Shown piece by piece: positions 34,508 through 45,300 of a DNA stretch of 64,000 bases. A program made the position numbers and the translations under genes. Location: the NCBI RefSeq assembly GCF_001854185.1, contig NZ_CP017603.1, positions 2,232,001 to 2,296,000 on the forward strand, in the 5' to 3' direction. How positions within the stretch are numbered: the first letter of the stretch is position 1; every line of letters starts with the position of its first letter. The notes under the pieces were generated by a model. The model was not told where the DNA came from, did not search any database, and saw nothing but the letters and a program-made list of their open reading frames with translations. Origin of the DNA: Clostridium formicaceticum. Its GTDB lineage: Bacteria > Bacillota > Clostridia > Peptostreptococcales > Natronincolaceae.

Positions 34508-35701
34508 TTACATTTTTGTAATTGGAGGGACAGCAATGTCAGTCTTTTTATTCTTTCCTATTCCTACAATCGACAGCACTATTAGAATAATTTCACTTGT
34601 AATATAACTTAAAATAAAGGTTCCTATCAATGCTCCAAAGAATTTTGTATGTATTGATACTGATAGATTAACCATATAATACTGTATTAGAACTGTATAT
34701 ACCATATGCACCATGTAAATGGTGTAGGAGTTTGCGGCCAGTCTTCCCCAAGTTTTTGAAGGCTTGTTCAGATATCTTTTAAAAACAGTCAGTAGTGTTA
34801 TAAACATGATAAAGCAGAAAAAAGAATATATGATTGCATTAAAGAATTGTACATCTATTCTTGCAGTATTTTCATAGTAAAATGGAATTTTAAAAGCTAA
34901 AAATCCCAGAATTGAAATTATACTAGCCAGTATGAGAAGTGGGAGTTTTTGTGTCAAATTTTTTGGAATCTCAACTTTTTTTACAAAGCAAATAATTCCA
35001 AAAATAAAATATAAAATATAATTGGTCCATCTTGTAGGCTGGAAAATAATAAACTTTCCGAAAGCAACCCAATTTAAATCGGAAATGAAAAGTCCTGTAG
35101 CAAAGAATACTACAATTCCTATTATAAAAAATCTCAGTAAAAACAAAATCATGGTTTTAGGGCTTACTGATTTATTTGACGACTCATTATATACTCTTTT
35201 AAATTTTTCCTTGCTCATGCTGTAAATCATTACAAATACCATATAGAAAAAGAATAGAGAGGATAGAAACCAAAAATGTTTTGTATCTATAAAACTACTA
35301 AAATATTCATAGAGCCAGTAACTAGTATAAGAAGAACTGGTTGTGCCATATGTTAAAGCCTCTATATAGCAAATTATAGGCACTAGCATGGTTATACCTA
35401 TGAAAAATGGGATGGCAATCCGGGTAATTTTATTTACAACAAAGGACCTTATGCTGTTTTTTCTTATGGAAGGAAATGAAAAATAACCTGCAATAAAAAA
35501 CAGTGTTGGCATCATAAAAACGTCAAGAACTATGCACCACATTGTATAAAAAAGTGTTTTTGCCTCATCATTGATGATCCAATCGTAGCCAATAACATAA
35601 GGTAATAAGGAATGAAACACGATAACTTGAACAACAATAAATGCTCGTAAATAATCCAGATAATATATTCTTTTTGAGGAAATTAAAGTTGCATTGCTCA
35701 T
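34508..35701 (-). CDS. Acyltransferase-3 family membrane protein
   Basis: The 397-residue protein has about ten hydrophobic segments and the family start YYLDYLRAFIVVQVIVFHSL, whose Asp/Arg and histidine are conserved in OafA-like O-acyltransferases. It probably transfers an acyl group to a sugar or other exported molecule at the membrane. AAGGAGG precedes the ATG. It lies between IS debris and the polyketide cluster. It could belong to the cluster as a tailoring enzyme, but its opposite strand and the 2.3-kb gap argue against a shared operon. Confidence 0.85.
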   Translation of the reverse strand: MSNATLISSKRIYYLDYLRAFIVVQVIVFHSLLPYVIGYDWIINDEAKTLFYTMWCIVLDVFMMPTLFFIAGYFSFPSIRKNSIRSFVVNKITRIAIPFFIGITMLVPIICYIEALTYGTTSSSYTSYWLYEYFSSFIDTKHFWFLSSLFFFYMVFVMIYSMSKEKFKRVYNESSNKSVSPKTMILFLLRFFIIGIVVFFATGLFISDLNWVAFGKFIIFQPTRWTNYILYFIFGIICFVKKVEIPKNLTQKLPLLILASIISILGFLAFKIPFYYENTARIDVQFFNAIIYSFFCFIMFITLLTVFKRYLNKPSKTWGRLAANSYTIYMVHMVYTVLIQYYMVNLSVSIHTKFFGALIGTFILSYITSEIILIVLSIVGIGKNKKTDIAVPPITKM

Positions 35702-36258
35702 TTTTTTTACCTCCTTAAATAATAGTCAGACATTAATCAAACATTAATTTTAATATTTTATATAGTTTGTTGAATAATTAAGTTTTGTCAACTCAAAGAT
35801 TTTATGACTTAGGTTTTTATATTGGCAATTTTAACCATTTAACAATTTATTATAATATTATTATTCATTGGTTCTTTTGTCAATATTAAAAAAACTATAA
35901 TTTATCGAAAAATTATTCATAAAATTATAGTTTAATTTCTAATATTCACTAATTTTAATGAAAAAATAGAGACTGTAGACTATTGTAATTAGAAAAAATT
36001 TTTTAAAATAACAAAACAGTTCAATAGTAAAAAAGAATTTTTCTTGTGATAGTGCCAAATATAGCTAGTGGAAAAAAATTATCATAAAGAGGTTATGAAG
36101 GATGATATGTATCAAAAGAAAAAATGAGAACTAACTCACTATGTTCTAAGATCAATTGAAAAATATATTAAAGGTGAAAACTCAGTAGGCGTATATATAA
36201 AGAATAGGTTGAAGGATTTGATTGATAATAATTAAAAGATTGCCAAACTTACAAAAGA

Positions 36259-36304
36259 CAAAATACCACAAAATACCACAAAATTCCACAAAATACCACA
36301 AAAT
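36259..36304 (+). repeat. Short tandem repeat, unit CAAAATACCA
   Basis: Four 10-bp units and a partial fifth. The third unit has one change (CAAAATTCCA). It is non-coding. Confidence 0.9.
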
Positions 36305-36448
36305 CAAATTATTGACATACTCATCTGCATTAAGTTATACTATATATTAACTATTAAAAGGCTGGTCATAATATTAACAAACTACATTAAGATAAGTTTT
36401 AAAAGAAATTAAAAAAGATTTATTCATTTAAGATGTTAAAAAGTAAAA

Positions 36449-36495
36449 CCCCATAAATCATTCAACTTCTTGGCGGAAACAGATGATTTATGGGG
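36449..36495 (-). terminator. Hairpin, probable terminator on the minus strand
   Basis: CCCCATAAATCAT pairs with ATGATTTATGGGG; on the minus strand the stem is followed by TTTTACTTTTT. No intact minus-strand gene feeds it. Confidence 0.5.
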
Positions 36496-36979
36496 AGGCA
36501 ACATAACAATACAGTAGTATGCTATTGCTATACTATATTATATTATTTTTGTGCTATTTATTATTATATCACAAAATATTTATAGTAAACATACTTTAAT
36601 AAATACTAGTTTTTTTAATCTTTGGGAAACCAATCGAAGCTGCGGCACGTTGGTGGAAAGGAGATAATATACGGCAAAGTATCATGTAGTGCATAAAAAT
36701 TTATGCGTGAAAGGGCGAAGCTGTGTTAAATCGTAATTGTATTTTATTAATAAAAATAGCCTAAATACCTAAGTTTTGCGCAAACAACTAAAGCTATGTT
36801 TAGAAAATCATAAAGACTTGGAAGACTTAATTGAACATACTTATGCTGTAATTGCTTGAATGAGCTGATTTGTTAGTTCTGGTAAATTAGGTAAAACAAT
36901 TTCACTAGGATTTTTCAGTTAATTGCTTTCAATACGTTGAAAGTAATTATTTGTTTTCAGGTCAAGTTAAACGAAAAAA

Positions 36980-37384
36980 ATGAGGCTCCATAGCACTGGA
37001 GTACCTAAGAAAGTAATAGCAAGAAGTTTAAAGATGTCAAAGAATACAGTAAAGCATTTGATAAAGCAAAAAAAATCTCCAAAGTATAAAAGGGAGCATT
37101 ATTCAACTAAGATAGATCATTACAAAGACAAGATAAGGGAGTGGTATCTAAGTCCTCAATATGATTTTATCGGCACTAGAATATATAGAGAGTTAAGACA
37201 AATAGGCTATGAAGGAAGCATCAATCCCATATAAGGAAGTTATTAAGGAAAAATATCTAGAAATCATTTCACATAATCATCAAGTAGATTCCCCTGAAAA
37301 CGCAGTAGTAGATAGTATTGCTAAAGCTACGGAAATGGAAGGATTAATAAGAGATATAGCATATTATGAAGAGGGTCAAAATTG
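36980..37384 (+). pseudogene. IS21-family istA remnant
   Basis: The first part (36980-37234) encodes the N-terminal helix-turn-helix region of an IstA transposase (GVPKKVIARSLKMSKNTVKH, 84 codons). The frame then changes, and an IstA-like C-terminal piece (NAVVDSIAKATEMEGLIRDI) runs from 37209 to 37384. The whole DDE catalytic core between them is deleted. It is a different lineage from the intact IS21 at 55042. Confidence 0.7.
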
Positions 37385-37765
37385 AATGTATTTAAAGAAG
37401 GGATTCTCATAGACAATAATCATATTGAGAGTCTCCTAAAGAAATTTAAACTGCTGGATATGCGAGAAAAATTTGAAGAAGAAATTCAGTTGGCTATTGA
37501 TAAAAAACTAAGCTACAGATTTTTTCAACTTATCCGTCAAAGATATGAAAAAAGCTCCCTTACCATCACAACAAATCTCCCATTAGGTTTATGGGATGAA
37601 ATATTTACAAGCAAACTAGCAGCTACTGCAATATTAGATAGGCTAGTTCACCATTGTCACATCATTAGTATAACAGGTGATAGTTATCGATCGAGTAAAG
37701 GAAAAAAATTAAAGGGGCACGACCTTGGAAAAAACAGTGAAAGTATCGATGTTGATTTTGATTAA
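37382..37765 (+). pseudogene. IS21-family istB remnant with internal deletion
   Basis: The 127-codon frame joins an IstB N-terminus (IESLLKKFKLLDMREKFEEE) directly to its C-terminus (LTITTNLPLGLWDEIF, LDRLVHHCHIISITGDSYR). The Walker A and B ATPase core has been lost, so it cannot be functional. It follows the istA remnant as expected in IS21. A further 29-codon frame at 37769-37858 is probably also debris. Confidence 0.8.
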
Positions 37766-37962
37766 CTAGTGAAGATATTTAATGAAGAAAGTACAAACCA
37801 GGTAATTATTAACCTTAAAAAACTAGAAGCTAACGGCTATAAGGTGGTGATAAACTAATCTGAATTTCCATTTTTGATATGGAAAAGGGGTCAGCTTTAG
37901 GCAGCTTTACTTGATAATCTACAACAGAACTTTTTTAAAAACTTCTATAAAAGGTGGTATTT

Positions 37963-38946
37963 ATGGAGAATACATTAGTATTTATGTTTTCAGGTCAAGG
38001 ATCACAATATTATCAAATGGGAAAAGCGTTATTTGTACAACATCCAGTTTTTCAGAAATGGATGCTTAAACTAGATAAAACTATGCAAGAGATTAGCGGC
38101 AACTCAATAATAGATCAATTGTATAATGAGAAAAACTCAGTCGCTGAAGAATTTAATGATATCTTATATACTTATCCTGCGACTTTTATGGTTGAGTATG
38201 CATTAGCTCAGGTTATGTTAGAAAGTGGAATAGAACCAGATTATGTTCTGGGTACGAGTATGGGAGAGTTTGCATCAGCAGCTGTAGCCGGTGTTATAGA
38301 GGTTGAAGAAATAATGGAATTAGTTATTAAACAAGCACAATCTATTGAGTACCACTGTTCACAGGGGGGGATGCTTGCTATTATTCACGATTATAGTTTA
38401 TTTCAGGAAAATTCCTTAATTTATAATAATAGTGAATTAGCCTCGGTTAATTTTGATACACATTTTGTTGTTTCAGGAAGAATGGATAAACTAAAGATGA
38501 TAGAAGGATTTCTAAAAAACTCAGGTATAATCTATCAGATGTTATCTGTATCTTATGGTTTTCATTCATCTTTAATTGATCCTGCTGCAAGTAGTTATCT
38601 AAGTTATTTGAAGAATAAATTTTATCAAAAACCTCAAATTCCTTTGGTTTCCTGCGCGAATGGAACCATATTGACACAACTTCCAAATGAATATTTTTGG
38701 GAAATTGTTAGAAAACCCATCAAGTTTCCAGAAGCTATTAGAGAACTTGAAAAAGAAAAGGGAGAGAAGCTTATTTATTTAGACCTTGGCCCTGGAGGTA
38801 CTCTTGCTAATTTTGCTAAACGTAACATAGATATTAATTCACAGTCAAAACCTTATACAATTATGACACCTTTTGGCAAGGATATCAAAAACTTTGAGGT
38901 CATATTAAAAACGGTAAAAAACAAAGCTTATAATTCAAAGCTTTGA
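37963..38946 (+). CDS. Trans-acting acyltransferase-like protein, probable acyl hydrolase
   Basis: This 327-residue FabD-fold protein carries FSGQGSQYYQMG, the nucleophile motif GTSMGEF and the catalytic histidine in YGFHSS. It differs from malonyl transferases in two ways: the usual GHSxGE is GTSMGE, and the arginine that binds the malonyl carboxylate (RG in KKRGELM of the neighbour) is replaced, here KQAQSI. Such loss is typical of the acyl-hydrolase clade (PedC, PksD, BaeD) that clears stalled acyl groups from trans-AT assembly lines. The ATG at 37963 follows AAGGTGG; the upstream GTG lies in that site. It is the first gene of the cluster. Confidence 0.8.
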   Translation: MENTLVFMFSGQGSQYYQMGKALFVQHPVFQKWMLKLDKTMQEISGNSIIDQLYNEKNSVAEEFNDILYTYPATFMVEYALAQVMLESGIEPDYVLGTSMGEFASAAVAGVIEVEEIMELVIKQAQSIEYHCSQGGMLAIIHDYSLFQENSLIYNNSELASVNFDTHFVVSGRMDKLKMIEGFLKNSGIIYQMLSVSYGFHSSLIDPAASSYLSYLKNKFYQKPQIPLVSCANGTILTQLPNEYFWEIVRKPIKFPEAIRELEKEKGEKLIYLDLGPGGTLANFAKRNIDINSQSKPYTIMTPFGKDIKNFEVILKTVKNKAYNSKL

Positions 38947-39157
38947 GATTTTTAATATATTAGAAAATTAGCTGGGGTGTTTTATCGTTATTTAGATGAT
39001 ACATGAAATAAATGATAGAAATCTGCTATAAAAAAAGGAATATTGCTGTAATAAAGTAAAATAATCTTTAAAAATGAAGAATATTATATAAAAATGTGAA
39101 ATATGAGTTGTCAGTAGAGTAAGCACAAATCGAATTTTACAGGAGATTGAACTACTT

Positions 39158-39835
39158 ATGAAGACTACATATCAAATTTATCCACTGAAAGTGGGTTTTT
39201 TTAATTTCAAGAATTATACTTATATTATTGTGGATAAAGAAACCAGAAGCGCTGCAATAGTTGATCCATCGTGGGAAGTAGAAATCATTGTGAATGTATT
39301 GAGTAAATTAGAAGTTGAATTATCAACTATTTTGCTTACCCATTCACACTATGATCATGTAAATATGGTAGACGCTTTGATAATGAAGTATAACCCTATG
39401 GTGTATATGTCATATATTGAAGCAAATTATTATAGATTCAAATGTAAGAATCTTATTACTATTGATGATATGGATTTGGTAAGTGTTGGACAAACGGAAA
39501 TTCGTTGTCTTGCAACACCTGGGCATACGGCTGGAGGAAGTTGTTACCTTTTAAAAGGTAGTTTATTTACTGGGGATACAATATTCATAGAAGGCTGTGG
39601 TATCTGTACAGGGAAAGGTGCAAGTGCTGAAGATATGTTTGAAAGCATACAGAAGATAAAATCAATTGTACGTCCTGATGTACGTATATATCCCGGACAC
39701 TCGTACGGAAAGAAGCCGGGATATTCTATGGAGTATTTGATGAAAGAGAATATATATTTACATATAAATGATAAAAAACACTTCATTGAATTCAGGAATA
39801 GGAAAAATCAGAAAAATTTATTTATCTTCAAATAA
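39158..39835 (+). CDS. Metallo-beta-lactamase-fold hydrolase, PksB/BaeB-like
   Basis: This 225-residue protein resembles glyoxalase II. The metal-binding motif THSHYDHVN, then GHTAGGSCYLL, TGDTIFIEGCG and YPGHSYGKK supply the two-metal ligands. In trans-AT clusters of Bacillus, BaeB/PksB of this type sits beside the AT genes and acts as a thioester hydrolase; the same role is inferred here from position. AGGAG lies somewhat far (12 nt) before the ATG. It is separated by about 210 bp from the upstream gene and 125 bp from the next, all on the same strand. Confidence 0.85.
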   Translation: MKTTYQIYPLKVGFFNFKNYTYIIVDKETRSAAIVDPSWEVEIIVNVLSKLEVELSTILLTHSHYDHVNMVDALIMKYNPMVYMSYIEANYYRFKCKNLITIDDMDLVSVGQTEIRCLATPGHTAGGSCYLLKGSLFTGDTIFIEGCGICTGKGASAEDMFESIQKIKSIVRPDVRIYPGHSYGKKPGYSMEYLMKENIYLHINDKKHFIEFRNRKNQKNLFIFK

Positions 39836-39960
39836 GAGAAGTGTTCAAATAAACAATAATATATAAGGCTACTTATAATCAAGATTTAAAGAATTTGGAA
39901 CAAGTAAAAAAAGCATTATATTGAGAATGTTAATTTTATGTAAGAAAGGGTGGAGAGAAA

Positions 39961-40908
39961 ATGATAGCATATGTGTTTCCCGGCCAAGGATCGCAGTATA
40001 AAGGAATGGGGGGGAATATTTTCAATGAATTTAATGATTTAACTGCAAAAGCGGATGAAATTCTTGGGTTTTCCATAAAAGAACTTTGTATGGAAGACTC
40101 TGGAGATAAATTAGGGTTAACTCAATATACGCAGCCAGCTTTATATATTGTAAATGCTTTAAGCTATCTGAAAAGAATAAAAGACACAGGTGTGAAACCT
40201 GATTATGTTGCTGGACACAGTCTGGGAGAATACAACGCATTGTTTGCCGCTGGCGCGTATGATTTTGAGACAGGTTTGAAGCTTGTCAAGAAAAGAGGAG
40301 AGTTAATGAGTCAGGCAACCAAAGGAGGAATGGCTGCGGTTATAGGACTTAGTGAGGAAAAGGTAAAGGAAGTTCTTGAAAAGAACAATTTGCAGAGTAT
40401 AGATATAGCAAACTACAACACACCTTCACAAATCGTAATTTCAGGTCATAAGGAAGATATAGAAAAGGCAAGATTATTTTTCGAAGCTGCTGAAGCGATG
40501 AGTTATGTTGTATTGAAAGTGAGTGGAGCATTCCATTCCCGTTACATGGCAGAAGCCAGTAAAAAGTTCGAAGAATATCTTGACAGTTTTACCTTCTCAG
40601 ACTTAAAAATCCCTGTAATTTCAAATGTATATGCAAGACCATACAAGAATAACCAAATAAAGAAGAACTTAGTTGAACAGATCAAAAATTCAGTAAAATG
40701 GACAGATACCATTAGGTATTTAATGGGTAAAGGGGAGATTGAACAGATAGGACCGGGCATGGTTTTAACCAGTATGATTAAAAGCATAGAAAGAGAAGCA
40801 CATCCGCTCATAGTATCAGATGAGGACTGGGATAAGGAAGAAGAAGGTGTAAGTTCTTTTTATTTTAATGCTGAGACGAGTAACTGTATAAAAGATGAAA
40901 AAAACTGA
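39961..40908 (+). CDS. Trans-acting malonyl-CoA acyltransferase
   Basis: This 315-residue FabD-type enzyme loads malonyl units onto the ACP domains of the cluster, whose modules contain no AT domain. It shows [12 protein letters not shown], the active-site serine in GHSLGEY, the carboxylate-binding arginine in KKRGELM and the catalytic histidine in AFHSRYM, all as expected for malonyl specificity. GGTGGAG precedes the ATG. Its end overlaps the enoylreductase gene by 14 bp, indicating coupled translation and the AT-ER pairing seen as a fused protein in PksE/BaeE. Confidence 0.93.
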   Translation: MIAYVFPGQGSQYKGMGGNIFNEFNDLTAKADEILGFSIKELCMEDSGDKLGLTQYTQPALYIVNALSYLKRIKDTGVKPDYVAGHSLGEYNALFAAGAYDFETGLKLVKKRGELMSQATKGGMAAVIGLSEEKVKEVLEKNNLQSIDIANYNTPSQIVISGHKEDIEKARLFFEAAEAMSYVVLKVSGAFHSRYMAEASKKFEEYLDSFTFSDLKIPVISNVYARPYKNNQIKKNLVEQIKNSVKWTDTIRYLMGKGEIEQIGPGMVLTSMIKSIEREAHPLIVSDEDWDKEEEGVSSFYFNAETSNCIKDEKN

Positions 40909-42280
40909 TTATGAAACTAATAAATTAGAAGATGCATTGAAATTCACTCCTGAAAAGCTGGGATGTTCGGAATTTAAAAAGGACTATAACCTGAAATTTG
41001 CCTATCTCACAGGTGGCATGTATAAAGGTATTGCCTCCAAAGAAATGGTAGTAAAGATGGGAAAAGCGGGTATGATGGGTTTTTTTGGGACAGGTGGTTT
41101 GGAACTGTCGCAAATTAAAGAGGCAATTGAGTATTTTCAAAAGGAACTTTCGCCAGAACAAACTTACGGATTAAATTTTCTACATAACATGAATAATCCC
41201 GAAGGTGAAGAAAAAATGATTGATTTATTTTTGTCATATGGAGTTAAAAATATTGAAGCAGCCGCATTTATAAGTATTACGCCTGCTTTGGTAAAATATC
41301 GTGCTAAAGGTTTAAAAAGGGATTCTCAGGGAAATGTTATTGGCGTAAACAGAATTATAGCTAAGGTATCTCGAGGGGAGGTAGCAGAAGTATTTTTAAA
41401 TTCGGCTCCAGAAAGGATTCTCAATAAACTATTGGCTGAAAAAAAGATTACATGGGAAGAAGCTGATTTGTTGAAGGTAATCCCTATGGCGGATGATATT
41501 TGTGTAGAAGCGGATTCGGCTGGTCATACGGATGGTGGAGTGGCGTACACTTTGATGTCATCTATAATTAAATTACGAGATGAAATAATGGAAAAGTATA
41601 AGTACCATAAAAAAGTTCGAATTGGAGCAGCTGGTGGGATTGGAACTCCAGCGGCGGTGGCAGCATCTTTTGTAATGGGTGCTGATTTTATTACTACTGG
41701 CTCCATCAACCAGTGCACGGTGGAAGCTGCTACCAGCAATTCAGTAAAAAACTTATTGCAAAAAATTAATGTGCAGGATACTGAATATGCACCAGCAGGT
41801 GATATGTTTGAAATCGGTGCTAAGGTTCAAGTTGTTAAAAAAGGAATATTCTTTCCAGCCAGAGCTAATAAATTATATGAATTATATCGCAAACATAACT
41901 CTTTAGATGAAATTGATGAAAAGATAAAAGATCAAATTCAAGAAAAATTCTTTAAAAGAAGTTTTGAAGAAGTCTATGAAGAAATCAAATCCTTTTATCC
42001 TCTTCAAGAGATTGAAAAGGCAGAACGAAACCCGAAACATAAAATGGCATTAATCTTTAGATGGTATTTTGGATATACTACTGGGCTTGCTCTAAATGGA
42101 ACTGAGGAATGTAAAGTTGATTATCAGGTTCATTGTGGACCAGCTTTAGGGGCGTTTAACCAGTGGGTAAAAGGAACAAGCTTAGAAAACTGGCAAGAAC
42201 GACATGTTGACGAGATTGCTGTGAAATTGATGAATGGAGCGGCGACGTTATTAAATCAATATTATAAGGATTACATATAG
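40895..42280 (+). CDS. Trans-acting enoylreductase, PfaD/PksE-ER family
   Basis: This 461-residue FMN-dependent TIM-barrel protein should reduce enoyl thioesters on the assembly line in trans. It starts with the PfaD-type [20 protein letters not shown], then [12 protein letters not shown], and carries the flavin-binding [20 protein letters not shown] and [17 protein letters not shown]. It ends with the family C-terminus [15 protein letters not shown] and [13 protein letters not shown]. It overlaps the AT gene upstream and ends 36 bp before the first PKS gene. Confidence 0.93.
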   Translation: MKKTDYETNKLEDALKFTPEKLGCSEFKKDYNLKFAYLTGGMYKGIASKEMVVKMGKAGMMGFFGTGGLELSQIKEAIEYFQKELSPEQTYGLNFLHNMNNPEGEEKMIDLFLSYGVKNIEAAAFISITPALVKYRAKGLKRDSQGNVIGVNRIIAKVSRGEVAEVFLNSAPERILNKLLAEKKITWEEADLLKVIPMADDICVEADSAGHTDGGVAYTLMSSIIKLRDEIMEKYKYHKKVRIGAAGGIGTPAAVAASFVMGADFITTGSINQCTVEAATSNSVKNLLQKINVQDTEYAPAGDMFEIGAKVQVVKKGIFFPARANKLYELYRKHNSLDEIDEKIKDQIQEKFFKRSFEEVYEEIKSFYPLQEIEKAERNPKHKMALIFRWYFGYTTGLALNGTEECKVDYQVHCGPALGAFNQWVKGTSLENWQERHVDEIAVKLMNGAATLLNQYYKDYI

Positions 42281-42316
42281 ACTTACCATTAATCTACTGA
42301 AATGGAGGAAAGATTT

Positions 42317-45300
42317 GTGAGTGAAGGAAAGTATTTGAAAAGAACAGCTGAGGGGATTATGCCCATTAAAGATTTTATAATAAAATCTTTAACTTCTATT
42401 CTTGGTAAAACAGTAGTTGATGATCTTACTTTAGAGCGACCATTAATGGAAATTGGCTTAAATTCAGCAAATTTATTAGAACTGAATGAACTAATTTATT
42501 CTGAATATAAAATCCAATTTGAACCTACTTTCTTCTTAGAGTGCAATACAGGAGCACGTATTATCTCTTGCTTACAGGAACAAATAGATTTACGTGAAGA
42601 GAATAGCTCAGTAAAAACTGAAAAAATTATTGATTCAAAACAAAATGTTCATAAAGAAAATGATAAAAAACATGTTGCTGAATCTGTGATTAATAATGCT
42701 CCCATATATCAGGAGGACATAGCAATTATCGGAATGGCCTGTCGCTTTCCTGGATCTCAAAATTATGAAGAGTTTTGGGAGAATCTTAAGCTGGGACGTT
42801 CAAACATTCAGGAAATTCCTCCAGAGCGTTGGGATTGGAAAGCGTACTGGGGGGATCCTCAAAATGAAATAAATAAAAGTAATAGTAAGTGGGGGGGGTT
42901 TATTAAGGATATTGATGCTTTTGACTCAGGTTTTTTTAGTATTTCTCCAAGGGAAGCAGAAGCAATGGATCCTCAGCAACGAATTATGCTGGAACTCTCT
43001 TGGTCTTGTTTTGAAGATGCTGGTATTTGCCCTTCTCATTTGTCAGGAGAAAAAATTGGCGTTTTTACAGGAGTTTTTAACTTTGATTATAAAGAATTGC
43101 AAGAAAAAGCGTTTCGTACAATTGAAACTTATCATTCTACAGGAACTGCTTCTGCAGTAATAGCTAACCGTATTTCTCATTTTTTCAACTTTAAGGGACC
43201 GAGTTTTCCCATAGATACTGCTTGCTCAAGCTCTCTTAATGCCATTCATTTAGCCATTCAGTCTTTACATCTAGGGGAAAGCAGCATGGCATTAGCGGGT
43301 GGAATTTGCCTCTTACTGACTCCTACGCGACATATTTCCTTTTCTAAAACTGGTATGTTATCTCCTACGGGTTCTTGTAAAACCTTTGATGAAAGTGCAG
43401 ACGGCTATGTACGCAGTGAAGGCGCAGGTCTGGTTTTACTTAAACCTTTGAGAAAAGCCATAGAGGATGGAGATTCTATTTACGGTATTCTAAAGGGAAG
43501 TGCTGTTAATCATAATGGCAAGACCCATACTTTAACTTATCCCAATCTTGAAACACAGGCAGAGGTAATTATTGATGCCTGCAAGAAAGCAGGTGTAGCA
43601 CCTGAAAGTATCAGCTGTATTGAGGCTCATGGAACTGGAACGCCAAAAGGAGACCCTATGGAATTTCAAGGACTTCTTAAGGCATTTCAATTTTTAGCTT
43701 TGCAAGCCGACCAAGCGTTAAAGAAAAACTATTGTGCTTTAGGATCTGTTAAAACTAACATTGGTCATTTAGAATCTGCAGCTGGAATCGCAGGCGTGAT
43801 TAAAGTATTATTGTCCATGAAATATAAACAGTTACCAGGACTGCAAAATTTTAAACAGTTAAATCATCGTATTTCCATCCAGGATAGTCCCTTTTACATT
43901 GTTAATCAGCTGCAAGAATGGAAGCCTCTGGAAGGAGAGAATAACCAAGCTCTTCCCAGACGAGCAGGAGTAAGTTCTTTTGGATTTGGAGGTACCAATG
44001 CACATGTAGTGCTTGAAGAAGCTCCGATTATTACAAGACAAGTTAACAAAAAACTACCATGCTACTTAATTTGTCTATCCGCCAAAACAGAAGAAGCACT
44101 GCGGCAAAAAGAACAGGATTTAAGGCTTTGGCTGGAAAAAGAGGGGCAAAAAAATAATCTTGCTGATATTAGTGCCACTTTGCTTTTGGGCAGGGAACAC
44201 TTCGATATAAGAGCAGCATATGTAGTCGGAAATCTTCAGGAATTTCAGGAAAAACTTAAGGAAGCTATGGATAAGGGACAGACAGAAGGCTACTTTAGAG
44301 AAAATAATACAAAAAAAGAAAAACAAGAACAGCACCTTTTTCAACAGTTGAGTCAGATGATTCTCAATGAGATGCGATTAAAAAAGAAAATGGATAAAAG
44401 TGAATACGTTAATAAGTTAATGACTTTGGCAGCACTGTATGTAAAGGGATATGATCTGGATTGGAAGGTGCTTTTTCCAGATAGAAAATTTCAACGCATT
44501 AGTCTACCCACTTATCCTTTTGCCAGAGAACGTTATTGGGTAACTGAGATTGATACTAAATCTGACTGTGGTACAAAAGCAACCTCAATAATTACAGCAT
44601 CCATTCACCCACTGTTGCATCAAAACACTTCTGATTTTTACCAGCAGCGTTTCACCTCTAACTTTACGGGACAGGAGTTTTTCCTGGCGGATCATATGGT
44701 AAAGGGTCAGCGGGTTTTACCGGGAGTTGCCTATCTTGAAATGGTTCGGGTTGCAGTGGAACAGTCAATGGGAGCTTTGGATGAAGAGCAAATCAGAATA
44801 CTGTTAAAAAATATAGTTTGGATCCAGCCCATGATTGTAGAGGAACAATCAGTTAAGCTACATATGGGGCTATCCCTTGAAGATACTGGAGAGATTGCCT
44901 TTGAGATATATACCGAGTCGGAAACGGCGGCTGGTGTTGAGTCTGTAGTGCACAGTCGGGGTAGTGCAATGCTTAGCCCTGCTGTAGAAGCACTGACTTT
45001 GGATTTATCCGCTTTACAAGCTCAGTGCAGCCAAAATACCCTTTCATCCAGTCAATGCTACGAGACCTTTAGGATGATAGGTTTGGAATATGGTCCGGGA
45101 CACCAAGGAATTGAGGAAATTTATGTTGGCTCTGATCAGGCATTAGCGAAATTATCTCTGCCTTCTTCCGTTTCCGATACGAAAGAGCAGTTTGTTTTGC
45201 ATCCAAGTTTGATGGATGCAGCGGTGCAGGCATCATTAATCTTAATCATGAGGACTGATGATACTAGCGACAAAGCCACCTTTGGGCCAATCTTGCCATT

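Larger units (their letters stand above)
35702..36970. other. Gene-poor decayed stretch of about 1.3 kb
   Basis: No intact gene is supported. It holds a 10-bp tandem repeat at 36259, a hairpin at 36449 and short open remnants, such as VLRSIEKYIKGENSVGVYIK near 36150 and LENHKDLEDLIEHTYAVIA ending near 36859. These look like ends of lost genes, probably of mobile elements. Confidence 0.5.

Noticed and set aside
36259-36304. Direct repeats that might be a CRISPR array
   Set aside because: The units are 10 bp and contiguous with no spacers, and no cas genes are present.
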